Assembly: GCA_001600615.1 (NCBI GenBank)
Contig: BCKK01000003.1
Location: 508,500-572,499 of the forward strand
Length of the DNA stretch: 64,000 nucleotides
Direction of reading: 5' to 3'
Source of the DNA: Dioszegia crocea
Taxonomy: Eukaryota; Basidiomycota; Tremellomycetes; Tremellales; Bulleribasidiaceae
Part shown: in pieces, positions 1 through 11,534 of the stretch
Numbering within the stretch: position 1 is the first letter of the stretch
Layout: each line of letters starts with the position of its first letter
Position numbers and translations under genes: made by a program
The notes under the pieces: model-generated
Seen by the model: only the letters and a program-made list of their open reading frames with translations
Database searches by the model: none
Told to the model about the DNA's origin: nothing

Positions 1-207
1 CATAATCTGTTGTAATCGCTGTATGATATGCATGAATACCAACAGAGAATGTTCTAGACATCAAGAAGGCGAGAGACGGAACCATATTTCAACACCATCA
101 ACTTCACGACGTACGTTATACAATTATCAAGTATACGCCCCGCATCCTAACCATCTCCGCAGCTCGCTTTCAATTCCTACAAGCCCGCGCCGCTTCGTTT
201 CTGCACA

Positions 208-822
208 ATGACTGAAGAGACCATGACTATTGAAGAGCTTCACGACTTTCCCTTGGATGACGATCCCGGCTTCGTCACTTGCCTCGCCGAGTACGACTGG
301 ACTGACGAGGAGCTGGAAACCCTGCATGGTTGGCTGGTCAGAGACAGGAAAGCAACGGCAGACGCTCTCGGAAAACAGGTGGAAGTTGTTGAAAGGTGCC
401 ACTTGTACGTTGTAGTGCCGTAACATTCCTCGTTCCTAGATTCCGCCTTAGCCAGTTTCGACCTTAGTTCCTCTCTCTTTGATGCATTCTATACAGCGAT
501 TACAACAGAAGTGAGTGCATCATTTCCCTTACTGCGAGATATCTGCTCTCAGTATTCTGATGCAATATAGAATCCGACAGAGTCTGAGCAGCTGATCACG
601 GGATCGGCAGGCGCGTCTGCCAGATCCACTGATCCCAACTCAGTCGGCGGCAAATTGGACCTGACGGCTCGATCAAGACTGCTCGACGCCCGCGTCTGGC
701 GTGTCTGGAACAGACTCGAGAAACGTCCAATTTCTGAGCGCCAGCGAAATGAGTTGGAGCGGCAGCAGAGCTTCGGTGCAGGTACGAGCGGGCTGATCAA
801 GGAAGGTCAAGGGGAAATGTGA
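208..822 (+). CDS. Small hypothetical protein, three exons
   Basis: I do not recognise this gene. A start at 208 opens an acidic N-terminus, and the frame continues through exons 208-404, 468-510 and 571-822 to give about 163 residues. The second intron (511-570) has a strong GTGAGT donor and a TATAG acceptor. The first is less certain, because a GTGCCA donor at 396 and a GTACGT donor at 405 both keep the frame. The C-terminal third is rich in Arg, Glu and Gln, looks helical (WRVWNRLEKRPISERQRNE), and has no membrane segment or signal peptide. No known domain is visible. The joined frame without stops over three exons supports a real gene, but expression is unproven. Confidence 0.45.
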
Positions 823-1290
823 ACAAGGCGCAGATTTTGGATTGGTCGTGGTGAGGAGCGCTTATGTTGACTGGATCCATTGTGACATATGCATCATCTA
901 GTACCATGATCATGGTATGCAGTTTCGCAGTGCTCGATTCGTGCCATCCCACATTATATCCTGAGAGCAGCGTACAAGGGTGGGCAACGACAGCGCAGGA
1001 CCCAGGCGGATTCCACATACCTCACAACCTGAAACAAGAGGAAATTACGTCACATGGCATCTCAAAATTGCCTTTTCGGGAAAATGCTTCCTTATCATCC
1101 GTTTGGCGATGGGACGCGTTCTGCACTTGTCACCTTGATTTCACTCATACACATGCCCTAAAGCCGTACGCTAGACGCAGTGCACACTCATCAGATCACC
1201 GCATCGCTGTGAGGTGCCGATACGCAATGATTGACACCGAAGCTCGGGGTCAGAAGTTCTAAATCTGGGTCCGAGTGGAGCACGGGGATC

Positions 1291-1302
1291 GTGTGTGTGT
1301 GT
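1291..1302. repeat. (GT)6 microsatellite
   Basis: Six consecutive GT dinucleotides followed by GTATG, lying in the intergenic region about 270 bp upstream of the lectin start. Confidence 0.8.
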
Positions 1303-1454
1303 ATGTTTGAGAGTTGTGTATCGGGGACACCGCAAAACGATGGTATCGGCGCAACGACCGCTAAGACTCACACAAGCTGTGTAACAACAGTCGCCTAGTG
1401 ACCACATGGGCTCCCATGACCGTCATTGCGGTGCAGTCGGCGCGCATGGGGCGG

Positions 1455-1464
1455 GTATATAAGA
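1455..1464 (+). promoter_or_regulatory. TATA box of lectin gene 1
   Basis: GTATATAAGA lies about 110 bp upstream of the ATG at 1574, followed by a pyrimidine-rich leader. The two lectin paralogues at 10.2-11.5 and 15.4-16.6 kb carry a similar TATATAAG-type element 70-90 bp upstream of their starts. This points to inducible, TATA-dependent transcription of the whole family. Confidence 0.65.
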
Positions 1465-1573
1465 CGGAGACCCTCTCGTCGATTTCTCTTTCCCTCATAC
1501 TCACTCATCTTACCCATACACCCTCCAACTTCCCAACCATCTACCAACTACCAACTACCCACACTCATTTACA

Positions 1574-2285
1574 ATGTTCGCCAGCACCACCCTCTTCACC
1601 CTCCTCTCTGTCCTCGCCGTCACCTCGGCCATCCCCGTCGACGTCGACGCATCCATTGCCATCGCCCTTGCCCCACCCTCTTCTACCCCCGTCGTCTTTG
1701 ACGTCGCTCCGGACGCTCCTGTCACTGAGTTCATCTGGGATGACTACAGCCGAGGTCGCCGTATCCACCCCGTGGGCCGTACCGATCTCTGCCTTGCTCT
1801 CTTTAACGAAGGTCCTTCCATGTAAGTCTACCCCAATCTATCCCTGGGATGTGCGCTGATACCTTAGTGTCGCCTGTACCGAGGGTGCGTGGAAAGATTA
1901 CCAATACTTCGACCTCCCCGTTCCCGGCTACGAGCCCCGCAAGTACATCAGCGTGCACCAATTCCCCGACATGTGCCTCGAAGCTGGTGTCCATGGTTAC
2001 GCCAAGAAGGAGACTTGTGACGGAGCGGCTCTGCAGGAGTGGGTCTTTGCGGAGGACAGCACGATCAGGACTGCCAACGGTATGCTTCCTTCTGGGGGAG
2101 ACTTGGATCTCAAGCTGACAAGTCCAGGCACACGTTGTCTCACCATTGACAAACGCTCAGACACCGTCGTCGGCCCTGACTTCTCCATCTACCGTGACCT
2201 CCAGACTCGGGACTGCTCGACCAAGGCGGGCGGTGACCCTTACCAGGCCTTTGTCCACGTTATTCCTCCCTGGGAGACGAAGTAG
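1574..2285 (+). CDS. Secreted single-domain beta-trefoil (ricin-B-type) lectin-like protein
   Basis: Three exons (1574-1821, 1868-2079, 2128-2285) give 205 residues with all splice phases consistent. Residues 1-19 form a signal peptide (MFASTTLFTLLSVLAVTSA). A short Pro/Ala-rich spacer is followed by one trefoil-like domain with three Cys-Leu subrepeats (DLCLALF, DMCLEAG, TRCLTID) and a QEW element of the (QxW) type. The C-terminal GGDPYQAF segment matches the ends of the two paralogues at 10.2 and 15.4 kb almost exactly. Those paralogues have two domains; this protein corresponds only to their second half. A secreted carbohydrate-binding role is inferred from the fold, and the ligand is unknown. 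Confidence 0.8.
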
Positions 2286-2610
2286 GCGGCTGTTGTTCGG
2301 TGTCTGCTGAGGGTGTGGGGGTGAGACAAGGACAATTATTAGCCAGATGTAGACAGATATCAGATCAGTGTCCTGAATGCATCTGTGCGGCTACATTTCT
2401 GGTTTTGCTTCTGATCACTTGACATCTGCGGAAAGGTCTCGACGTCATCTGGTATCGAGTACACAGTCTCGAACCTGGCGAGCATGCAATCTGTGCTATA
2501 ACACATTAGAGTCGGATTCCAAGGATGAACATGACAGACCAAATCAATTGCGATACTCTTCATCCTAAATACTATCTATCCCAGAATATCAAACAACCCG
2601 ACCCTGAAGC
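2286..2610. other. Convergent intergenic region
   Basis: About 325 bp between the 3' ends of the lectin-like gene and USO1. I see no gene or obvious structured RNA, only presumed 3' untranslated sequence. Confidence 0.5.
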
Positions 2611-5600
2611 TCACTTCTTCTCCTCCTCTCCCTCCTCTTCCTCCTCTTCCTCCTCTTCCTCATCTTCATCCTCACTAACCTCCCCTCCCAAACCTTTAAT
2701 CCTCTCTCTGTCCTTCCTCCTCTTCTCACTCATTTCTTCCAGCAACACCAAAAGATCCTCATGCTCCTTCTCATTCTCTCCCATCTTCACCTTAACCCCA
2801 CTCAACTCCTTCTCCAACTCCTCAATCTTCTTCTTTTCCTCTTCCCCTCCTCCACCCACGGCACCACCACCGCCCTTCTTACCCTTCTTCCCACCTTGTG
2901 CCGAGGCCGAAGTTTTCGCAGCCTCAAGAGACACTTCCGCCGCTTGAGCCCTGATGAAGCTTTCCCTGGCATCCTTCTCTGCTTGCTCAATCCTCTCCTC
3001 GGCTTCTTTCAGCTTGGACTCTGCTTCCGATGCCCGTTTCTCCATACCCGCCAACATCTCCTTGGTCGTCTTGAGGTCTGCCTCGGCTTTAGCGAGGTCG
3101 GTGGAGAGTGATGATGCAGAAGCAGATTTAGCGCGTTCGGCTTCGAGCTGGGTAGTGAGAGAGTCGAGTGTAACGGATTGTTCCTTTTGGGCGGACTCGG
3201 ACGTGGACAGGGAGGTGGATAGTGTGGAAAGTTGTTCAGTGAGGGAGGTGACTTCAGTAGCTAGAGCCTTTTTCTGTTGAGAATCAGCATACAGTCTTCG
3301 TGATCCTGACCAAGAATGCTGCCAGGTAGGTATACGACGGTGTTGCTATTGGGACTGTCGTCTTGTAAAGTAGAAACTCACCTCGGTCCGATGCTCATCA
3401 TGAATCTTTGAAAGGCTCGACTGCAATTGCATGACCTCATCCGTCTGCGCCTTAAGTTTTTGGCGAAGTGACATGATAATCGATGCAGTCTCGCCTTCGT
3501 CCGAAGCCGAAGCTGGATCATCAGCTGAAGCTCTTCACCACGGGCAAGACAGCACAACTCACGTCCAGATCCCCGAACCGCATCTGGTTCAATCGCAATA
3601 CTCCTCTGGATAGTATCTGCAATCATGAGCTTTCAATCCCCAAGCTGTTGTTTACCAATATCCCAGGCCAGACGTACAATAATGGTTCTTCCAAAAGTCC
3701 ACAAACGCCCAATCAAACCAAAGTTCTAAACCATCATCCTCTTCCACACTTGCATCCCCACCTTCCTGCCCTTCTGCCCCTTCACGCACAGCTGAAACCA
3801 CAGGAACCTCGCCTGCATTGCCATCCGTGTCGAATGCGTCAGGCTGGACGGCGCGGAATCGGGGATCTTCACGTAGGCGGGCCATGCGCGAGACGAACTG
3901 GTCTGGACCTATTCTGGAGTGTAGGATGGGGTGAAGAGTTGCGCTAGGGATATCAGCTGTTGTACCTCACATGCTAGTGAATAGCTTAGTTGACAGCAGT
4001 AAGCGCAAAGATGACATACCGAGTTATCTCTCCTGGTTCTCGGTTGAATTCATAGCATACACCCAGCAAGAAGGCGCTTAGGCCTTGGACCAGAGGATCT
4101 ATCCCGGTGGTCTGAGTGATAGGTTGAATAAGCTGTATCTGTCAGCTGAGGCGGTACTTCGCATTCTATGCGAGAGAGGTTGAAGCGCATAACTTACGAT
4201 TTGCAGATTCGCACTCTCGGCCAAGAACTCCTTGACGCTCCTCGGACTATCCCATAACCACGTACACAGCAATACCAAATATCCCACCATAACTCTCGTC
4301 CAGTCTTCCTCGTCCATACCCTCGGCACCTTCTGGCCGTAATCCATCCTTAGCAGACCTATTCACAGCATCCGTCTGCTCTCTCGACGCCATCATGAGGT
4401 TCCCAACCACAAGCTGGATTAACCCAACTTTATCCTCATCTGCATCACCGCCTGGTGGCGCCAGCGTAATTTCCCTCGCGACTTTCTTAGCATGTTCTGA
4501 TGAGCGGAGGAGGTGAGATAAGAGGAGGCAGGCGAATAGAGGGCGGTATGGGTCGAACGGTGTTTCAGGGGTGGAGGGGAGGTCGAGGAGACCCGAGAGG
4601 ATAGTTGCGCCTGCAGAGGGCTCTTTGGATGGGACGAGAGAAGCGAGGAGGTCAAGTCGGGCATCATCGTTCCCTGTCACGTATGCCTACAACTTATCAG
4701 CTTGTCCAGTATCAACTGCAATCAGGGAAGCTTACCTCGAACATGTTTACTCCGGCTGCTCGCCCTCTTAAACTCTTTCGTCCAGTCGCATCACCCTCGA
4801 CTACACTGTTGACTAGTGTAATCACCCCTGGCCTAGCACCTTCCCGGACGAATCCACCGTTCGGGTTCGCTTCGTCTGCTGGGACAGGTACAAGCGGGCT
4901 GAGCTGCAAAGAGGAGAGCAGATTTTGGTTCGCGGTTGAAGAGAGGAGTATAGGGGTGAGAGTGTTGAGTGCCTGGGATTTTATGCTGTTGGGTGCATTG
5001 GAGGACAGGGAGAGTTCAACGAGGGATCTAGTGACGCTAGATGAGGCCATTGATGACTTAAGCGTCAGTTTGGGGACCACTTGACTGAGGTATAATGGCG
5101 TCAACTTACCTGGTTTGTACCCCCCGGGCCACCAATAAGCATCCGAATCAGACCTAGGACAAGCCCAGTATTGTAGATCTTCTGCTCGGGCCAGTATTGT
5201 AAGCAGTAGTCGTCGGGAGATACGGCATCGGGTGCAAGATTGGCTGGGAAGCCAAGGATTGGAGGAATAGAAGGGATAAGAGCGAGTTCTCTGAAGTAGT
5301 TCTAGAAAGTCAGCTAACGAACCCACTTCTTCGAGTGTTTGATAACTAACCTGATTTGAAACATTGAACCGCAGCAAACTCCCCACTGCCGTTAGAGTAT
5401 CCTGAACCACAATCCCTCCATCGATCCCGCCCTCCTTATCTATAATCTCAAACAACTTCTCAAAGGCTCCAGAGAACGCCACAATCTTTTGGAAATCCGC
5501 ATTCCCAGCTACCATGACCGGCAGCAACAACAACGCCTCATTCCGCAACATCTCACGTGCTCCGCCTCCCATTCCACTTCCGCCTGCTGCAGCTCCTGTT

Positions 5601-6387
5601 GATGCTGATCCGGGGACGGCAGACGGTGGTGGCGCTTTCGTATCTAGGATTGATAGGATGCCTTCGACGCCAGGAGGGGGTGCGGACATGATGTATGACT
5701 GTGCGAGAGTCGGGCGGGAAGCCAGGAGTTGGGAGAGGAATTGAAGGGTGTAGAATCGTGGGTAGAAGGAAGGTGAGGTGGCGAGGATGTTGAGAAGCGC
5801 GTGGAAAGGCGCTGAGGTTGATAGGAATACATCGGTGAAGCGTAATCCGGGGTCGTCTCTCGCTGGCTGATACTGTCAGCTATATGTCTTGGTATATGCA
5901 GACCGCGCAACTGACCTTTTCAGGCACTTCGCATAGCTGCATGAAAGTCTCAAGGACAGCTTTGGCGCTGTCGACATCATGTGGCGCATCGTGTTCCAGA
6001 ACGGCAAGCAGACTATCTATCGCTGCTGATCCGACGTCCTAATGGGTTAGCTCTAGCTAGATGAGTAGAGGAGAGGGCAATATGGTCTGCGAGGAGCTAC
6101 AAGCCTTGAGCTTGAGAGTATTCCACATCCGGCCAGCTAGCCTCAAGACCGTTCGAATGTAGTTGGATCACAACACTCACCTCTTTCCAATCCCTACTCA
6201 AGCCCTTCAGACCCAACACCGCCGTCCGCCTATCTTCAACTTCCGGGCTGGTCTGTATCCGCTCAACAAGCTTGTGTATAGTATCTGACGCTGTCTGAGG
6301 AGCTCCCATATCCCCTCGAAGCTGGTTATAGGCGGAAGACAGCTTGGTCGAGAAGATCGAAGCATATTGATTCGCCTGGAAGTTCAT
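2611..6387 (-). CDS. USO1: USO1/p115 vesicle-tethering factor
   Basis: This is the fungal homologue of the Golgi tether p115, which bridges ER-derived COPII vesicles and the cis-Golgi. It is a multi-exon gene (roughly a dozen exons) of about 1,000 residues. The start at 6387 gives MNFQANQYASIFSTK followed by the Uso1 N-terminal pattern, with TIHKLVERIQTSPEVEDRR and AVLGLKGLSRDW. Armadillo-like head exons run from about 6.4 to 3.6 kb. The head ends in WFDWAFVDFWK, then YYTIQRSI after a spliced intron near 3.62-3.67 kb, which is diagnostic of the family. Downstream exons encode a heptad coiled coil rich in Glu, Lys and Ala. The C-terminus is a very acidic tail of Glu and Asp ending GEEEKK, as in p115, where this tail binds golgins. 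Confidence 0.9.
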
Positions 6388-6866
6388 ACTGGGCAGATAT
6401 GCGCTCAATTAGGTTCGTTCGAAAGATCGTCGCGGTGAGCGCGACCTGCTGTCGATATACTAGCGATATATGGACCTGCGCAGTGTAGGTATAGATGTAA
6501 AGATGTCAAGGAATGCGTTGCTGTCAGTCGCGGTGGCTCATGGACGCGTTTGAGTTTACTCCCGTGCGTAGACGATCAGGCACGAAAGGGGATGAGGGGA
6601 CCGTGGGAAAGTGGCGGAAGTAGTCTGAAACACCACCCAAAGTGACCCCCTTTGTTGACCCCGTGTGTCTCATTGATTGATATTCTACTCATTGAGCGTT
6701 ATTGTCTGCTGGCATTGGGTCAAAAGGCTCCTTGGAGGAGGGATGGGACAGCTGTGTGCCGGGTGAGATGATGTGTAGGGGTCGAGACGGGGCTGCGGAG
6801 CATATAGTCCGGGATTCCTTTCGTGATCTTGCACTCTACTCATTCTTCCGTCGCATAACTCTGACT
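6388..6866. other. Divergent promoter region
   Basis: About 480 bp shared by USO1 (minus) and the cysteine-rich membrane protein gene (plus). No gene is seen. A CCCCTTT-type run near 6645 resembles a stress element, but one short match is weak evidence. Confidence 0.5.
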
Positions 6867-9800
6867 ATGCTCACACTGACTCGCACCCATAGCTCGCCAC
6901 GGCTACTCGCTGTGCTACTCATAGTCCAAGGTAAGCCTTAGCCCAGGCGTACCAATTTCGAAGCTGACATATAAGGTGTGTTGGCCGCTCAAATATGTAC
7001 TCCGGAAGGATGCGTCAAGGGCAAATCCTCATCAAAGAGTAGGTTTCTCACTTCAGCTCGGACCTCGATCGAGCATCAGCTGACGTTACAGTCTTACACA
7101 CCGACTCATCATCACATAATCAACTCGCTCCCGGTACCTACCCACTCTATGGCGGCCTCAACCTAGAGCAATCATCCCTCTCCGCACCTCTTAACCAAAC
7201 AACATCGCGCTCAGGCGAATCAACTACTCTTACCTACCCACCCCGACCTGCAGTCTTCGATCAGACAGCCTATAAGGGCTGGACAGAAGGATACAGTGGG
7301 CTGGAATGGACCGCTGCGGAAGGGTGGAAAAGCCTCTATCTGCCGAAGGATTGGTACGCCGTCACGGGCGATGGGGAGGTGCTGTGGGGTCCAGTTGCAA
7401 ATTCTGGAGAGCTACCTTCGGGAGTTAGAACTACCATCAAGATGGCTTCGTCATGTGAGCTCTTCCTCTCGGATTTGCCTTGATCGAGACAAAGCTGACG
7501 CTATCAGCCATCTGTGATCCACCCTGCTCGTCAAATGGTTTGTGTATCACCTCTCCTTCGGCAGCGGCAACGTGTCAGTGCAAACCTGGATGGGTCGGTG
7601 CGCAGTGCGACCAATGTGCATCAGGCTTCTACGGATTGACATGCAAAGGTCAGCTACCTTGCACATGAAGATGTCCCTTGATGGTAGCTGACAATACTCA
7701 GCATGTGACACAAATTGTACGATCTGCGACGGGGGACTAGCTGGGACGGGGAAGTGCCTTGGAACGAGTAAGGATGCGACAGGCAAGCTAACATCTGACC
7801 CATCCTCCGCGGCCGATAAAGATCACCCTGCTTACGGTCCAGCTTGCGGTTGTTCCCACGGTACCTGCTCCGCATCAGGCGACTGTACCTGCTCTGCTGG
7901 ATTTTCCACCAACACCACGATATCAGATAAGAAGTGCAATACTTGTGTTGAGGGTTTCTTCCAAACTGGAAGCGGGGATTGCAGATGTAAGTTGCAGTGT
8001 TCGTTTGCATTCAATACGACGTATCAACTTATACTCCAGCTTGTCCCGGGGGATGTTCCAGCTGCAAGCTGAAAGAAGGTACCACAGACACTCCAATCTG
8101 CACATCCTGTCGCCTGAATTTGAACCTCAACACGGCCGATCCGGCCCGATGCGTCTCTCGAGGAAGTTGCCAGGATGGAAAATACTGGGATGACTCCACT
8201 TCAGCTTGTTCATCGTACGTCAGCTCGACAGTTCCCACATTTGGCAAGCTCTCAGTTGACAAACACAGTTGCTCGCCTGCATGTAGTACCTGTTCCGGCC
8301 CCTCATCGACCGACTGCCTTACCTGTTCTTCGCCCCGGATCAACCTTGAGGGCGAATGTGTCGGGCTAGATTCGAAAGGCGTTTGTGATTCTAGTTTGGC
8401 TAGTGTCCAAGGTGTCTTTGTTGCCAATAATGCTATAGGGAAATGTGATGGTGAGCCTTCAAGTGATTAGCCGGAAAATGTGGCGATGGGCGATAAGCTG
8501 ATACCCCTAGCTTGCCCATCTGGCTGTACAGCCTGCAACATACCCAGCTTCTCATCGATTTCTTCCTTTACCTCCCTCCAATGTACCGCCTGTGCCGATG
8601 GATACCTACTCCAGGCCGGATCGTGCGTCAAACAATGCACACCAGGCTGGTTCTTACCCACCTCAGCAGACAAGACCGGGACATGTCAACGTGAGCTCAC
8701 GTGAACCGGCTCAGGATCAGGTCTGTAGCTGACACTATAGAATGCTCCTCATCATGTGCCGAGTGTCAAACCACATCAACAACATGTACCCGCTGCCCCT
8801 CCCCATCCACCCCTGTCAACTCGACTACCCCAACCACATTCGCCCTCTCCGGCACCTGCGTCCCCACTTGCCCCTCCGGCTCAATCGGCACAAACGGAAC
8901 CTGCACTCCTTGCCATCCAGACTGCACAACCTGCACCTCACCCTCTTTATCAAGCTGCACGGCCTGTCCACCCAATCTGCCCATCCTCCGATCCGGTCGA
9001 TGCCTAGACCACTGCCCCCGCTCGTCCTTCTTCGACCCCTCCTCCAAGTCCTGCTTGGGCTGCGATTGGACCTGCGCTTCTTGCTCCTCTTCTGGCGATG
9101 GGGCATGCACATCCTGCGCGGACGGATACGTCCTTTTGGGCGGGAAGTGTAAATCTGCATACTGCGATAATAGCTTTGTGCATGGGGCCGGCCTATGTTT
9201 GGTGGACTTGGTGGATAAGGAAGATAGGCGGTGGATTGCAGGTGTAGTCGTGGGGGCGGTGGTGCTTTTGGGCGGATTGGGATCGGTGTGGTTCGTCCGC
9301 AGGCAGAGAAGGAGGAGGAGGGAGGATAGTGAGGCTTTCAGGGAGGCCATGGAGGTCAGAGGTCCAGTTGCCGTCAGGGAAGAGGTGGACATGGGTCTAG
9401 GACCAAAGTTGGGGAGAGTCTTTGGTGTGGATCGGATCTTTACGACAAGATCAGGATCTACACAGGCGGACTTGAGTGGGACGAGGACTCAAGGGGATAA
9501 GAAGCGGTTAAGGGAATTACTCCTCCCTTCTAATTATGCCCGACGCCACGCCCACCCAACCTCAGCCAACACCGACATCCCCCTCTCTCAGACCAAATAC
9601 CACGAAGCTACTTCCAATTCGAGAAATTCCCTCATCGGGGGAGTTCGGATATCGACATACCTCAACATCCCTCCACCTCCTTATGCCCCTTCCAGCATAT
9701 CCACCTCTCGGCCTCCTTCTCTCGCCGCTTTGACCACCCCATCCCTCTCTCAGCCCTCATCTCCTACATACACCCATACTGGCACCTCCACTCCTACACC

Positions 9801-10122
9801 TTCTACGCGGCCATACGAGACTGCCCGGCAAAACTTGCTCCGCACGCTTAAGCACCACGAAGACGATATCGATCTCTTGTCCGATACGCACGACCAGTCA
9901 TACTACCCCATGCTTGATATACCGGTTTTGCCGTTACCGAAGAGAGCCTGGACGGCAGGTAGGGGAGAAGAGGAGAAGGAGAGGGGTGTGAGCAGGCCTG
10001 GAGTTGGGAGTCGGGATGTTGACGAAGAGGAAGTTAGGCGGGTCTCAAGGATTGAGGCTCGGCTTAGTGAGCTTTGGCCGGAGCTTGGGAAAGGACAGAG
10101 GGCGGGAGAAGGATGGGTCTGA
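6867..10122 (+). CDS. Cysteine-rich type I membrane protein with EGF/furin-like repeats
   Basis: Start at 6867 gives a signal peptide (about residues 1-22). About ten short introns follow, for a protein of roughly 900 residues. After a unique N-terminal segment with several Trp/Tyr (near 7.25-7.45 kb), an EGF-like unit begins at about 7508 (ICDPPCSSNGLCI, then TCQCKPGWVGAQCDQC). Many CxxC-rich units follow between 7.7 and 9.2 kb, resembling furin-like or growth-factor-receptor cysteine repeats (CxxCxxP patterns, SCTACPPN, CTSCADGYVL). One hydrophobic membrane helix lies at about 9232-9297, followed by a basic RRQRRRRRE stop-transfer signal. A cytoplasmic tail of about 270 residues is rich in Ser, Pro and Thr. 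No kinase domain is present. A surface sensor or cell-wall-interacting role is inferred; I know no gene name for it. Confidence 0.8.
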
Positions 10123-10240
10123 GGATTGTAGGTTGTAATGTATGTTATCAATTCAGGATTATACATTGTCCAGATGCAGAAGTCAATCGCAACACTAGGC
10201 TAAGGATACAGTAATGTTATCCACGCTTACTCCTGCCATA

Positions 10241-11454
10241 CTAGAGGATGACTTTGAATGCCTGGAACGGATCGCCATTGGTTGAGCACTCCCAAGTTTG
10301 GACATTGGCCACGGTGTTGTAAGGGGACTCGTAAGTGATGGGTGACATGTTGGCGATATCAAGGCACTGGTCTATTGTCATCAGCCACTAGCACCCCTAA
10401 GCTAAAGACTGAGAAACTTACTGCCTGCTCGGTAGGTCGTTCCGTCAAAGTACCACTGCTGCGCAGCTGAGCCTTTACAAGTGTCGATGATGGCGCCGAC
10501 GCCATTGATGTTGTTCCCCGGGTCACCGCCAGCAGTGAGGCATAGCTCGGGCTGATTGAAGAGCTTAATCTCGCCAGTCTGACCCTTAACAGTCGGCAAG
10601 CTCCACTCCTGAAGGACGGCGTACTGATCACTGAAGCAGGAGGTGCTAGAATATCAGCTAGTGTCACTGTAAGTGAAGACAAGATACTCACAGTCCGACC
10701 CTTCCGCCTGCATTCGCAACACCCCCAGCAACAGTCACGCAGAGATCACTTCGCGAGGCAGGGTGGATTCGTTGGCCAGAGCCAGGAGTGTCGAGTATGA
10801 AGGGTCCGTGGGGGATATAAGACAAGGGATCGAATGGAGCTGCGCTAGTGGCGGCTGGGGCAGACGAGCTCGAAGAGGCGGAGGATGGAGCGGGGTCCTT
10901 GACGTAGTAGACTATCACATATCAGCTTTGAGGTTGAGCTGGAGGGCATGACTTACTCTGGTTGGTGTTTCCAGTAGTACACTGATACGTCTGAGGAGCG
11001 TTGTTGCCTTCGTCGATACACTGATTACCGCCAGTTTGAGCGATACGGTTGTCATCGGTCAGATACCAGGTCTGCTGGGGGGCGCCGGGGTAAGATGTCC
11101 AGATCTGTACATGCTCAGCAACACTTTCTTTCAATCAAGATCAAGACTTACCTTCAAAGGACCATTGTTTCCAGGTTCAAGTCCAATGTCGAGGGCAAAG
11201 TTGGTACCGCTGACGACGACTGATCCGCTGCCCTTTGAGATATCCCAAAGGTTGGAAAGCGCGCATGTCTGAGTGACGACGAAGGTACCGTCGTATATCT
11301 GACCAGCCTCTGCACCGGCCCGGCCACCCTGTACGGAGAGACAGTAGCCGGGCTTACGAGCGGATTCGATAAGTTGACCAGTGGCACGCTTGTTGATAGG
11401 GGACGCGGAGGTGAGAGCGAGGAGAGGAAGGAGAGCGAATAGTGAGGCAAGCAT
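10241..11454 (-). CDS. Secreted double-domain beta-trefoil lectin-like protein (paralogue 2)
   Basis: Five exons (minus strand: 11152-11454, 10957-11104, 10692-10911, 10422-10645, 10241-10371) sum to 341 residues with exact phase. A signal peptide (MLASLFALLPLLALTSASP) is followed by a KR dipeptide that could be a Kex2 site. Domain 1 has GYCLSVQGG, FALDIG and NQCIDEG subrepeats and a PQQTWYLTDD element. A Ser/Ala/Pro linker (about residues 150-190) separates it from domain 2, with SDLCVTVAGG, PELCLTAGG and NQCLDIA and a C-terminal GDPFQAFKVIL. It is closely similar to the gene at 15379-16600, with identical lengths for three of the five exons. A carbohydrate-binding, extracellular role is inferred from the fold. 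Confidence 0.85.
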
Positions 11455-11525
11455 TGTGGTTGGTTGGTGTGATGAGATGAGGTAGAGTGGGAGTTGTTGA
11501 GTTCTTCAGGGGATGGAATGAGTGT

Positions 11526-11534
11526 CTTATATAC
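11526..11534 (-). promoter_or_regulatory. TATA box of lectin gene 2
   Basis: On the minus strand this reads GGTATATAAG, about 75 bp upstream of the ATG at 11454. It matches the element found upstream of the other two lectin-like genes. Confidence 0.6.

Larger units (their letters stand above)
823..1573. other. Intergenic region upstream of first lectin gene
   Basis: No convincing gene is visible. Short open frames on both strands lack splice sites and domain character. The stretch holds a (GT)6 tract at 1291-1302 and ends in a C/T-rich leader (about 1480-1573) before the lectin start, typical of highly expressed fungal genes. Confidence 0.6.

Noticed and set aside
2626..2680. Apparent CTT/CTC microsatellite
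   Set aside because: On the minus strand it encodes the acidic Glu/Asp tail expected at the C-terminus of USO1/p115, so it is coding rather than a neutral repeat.
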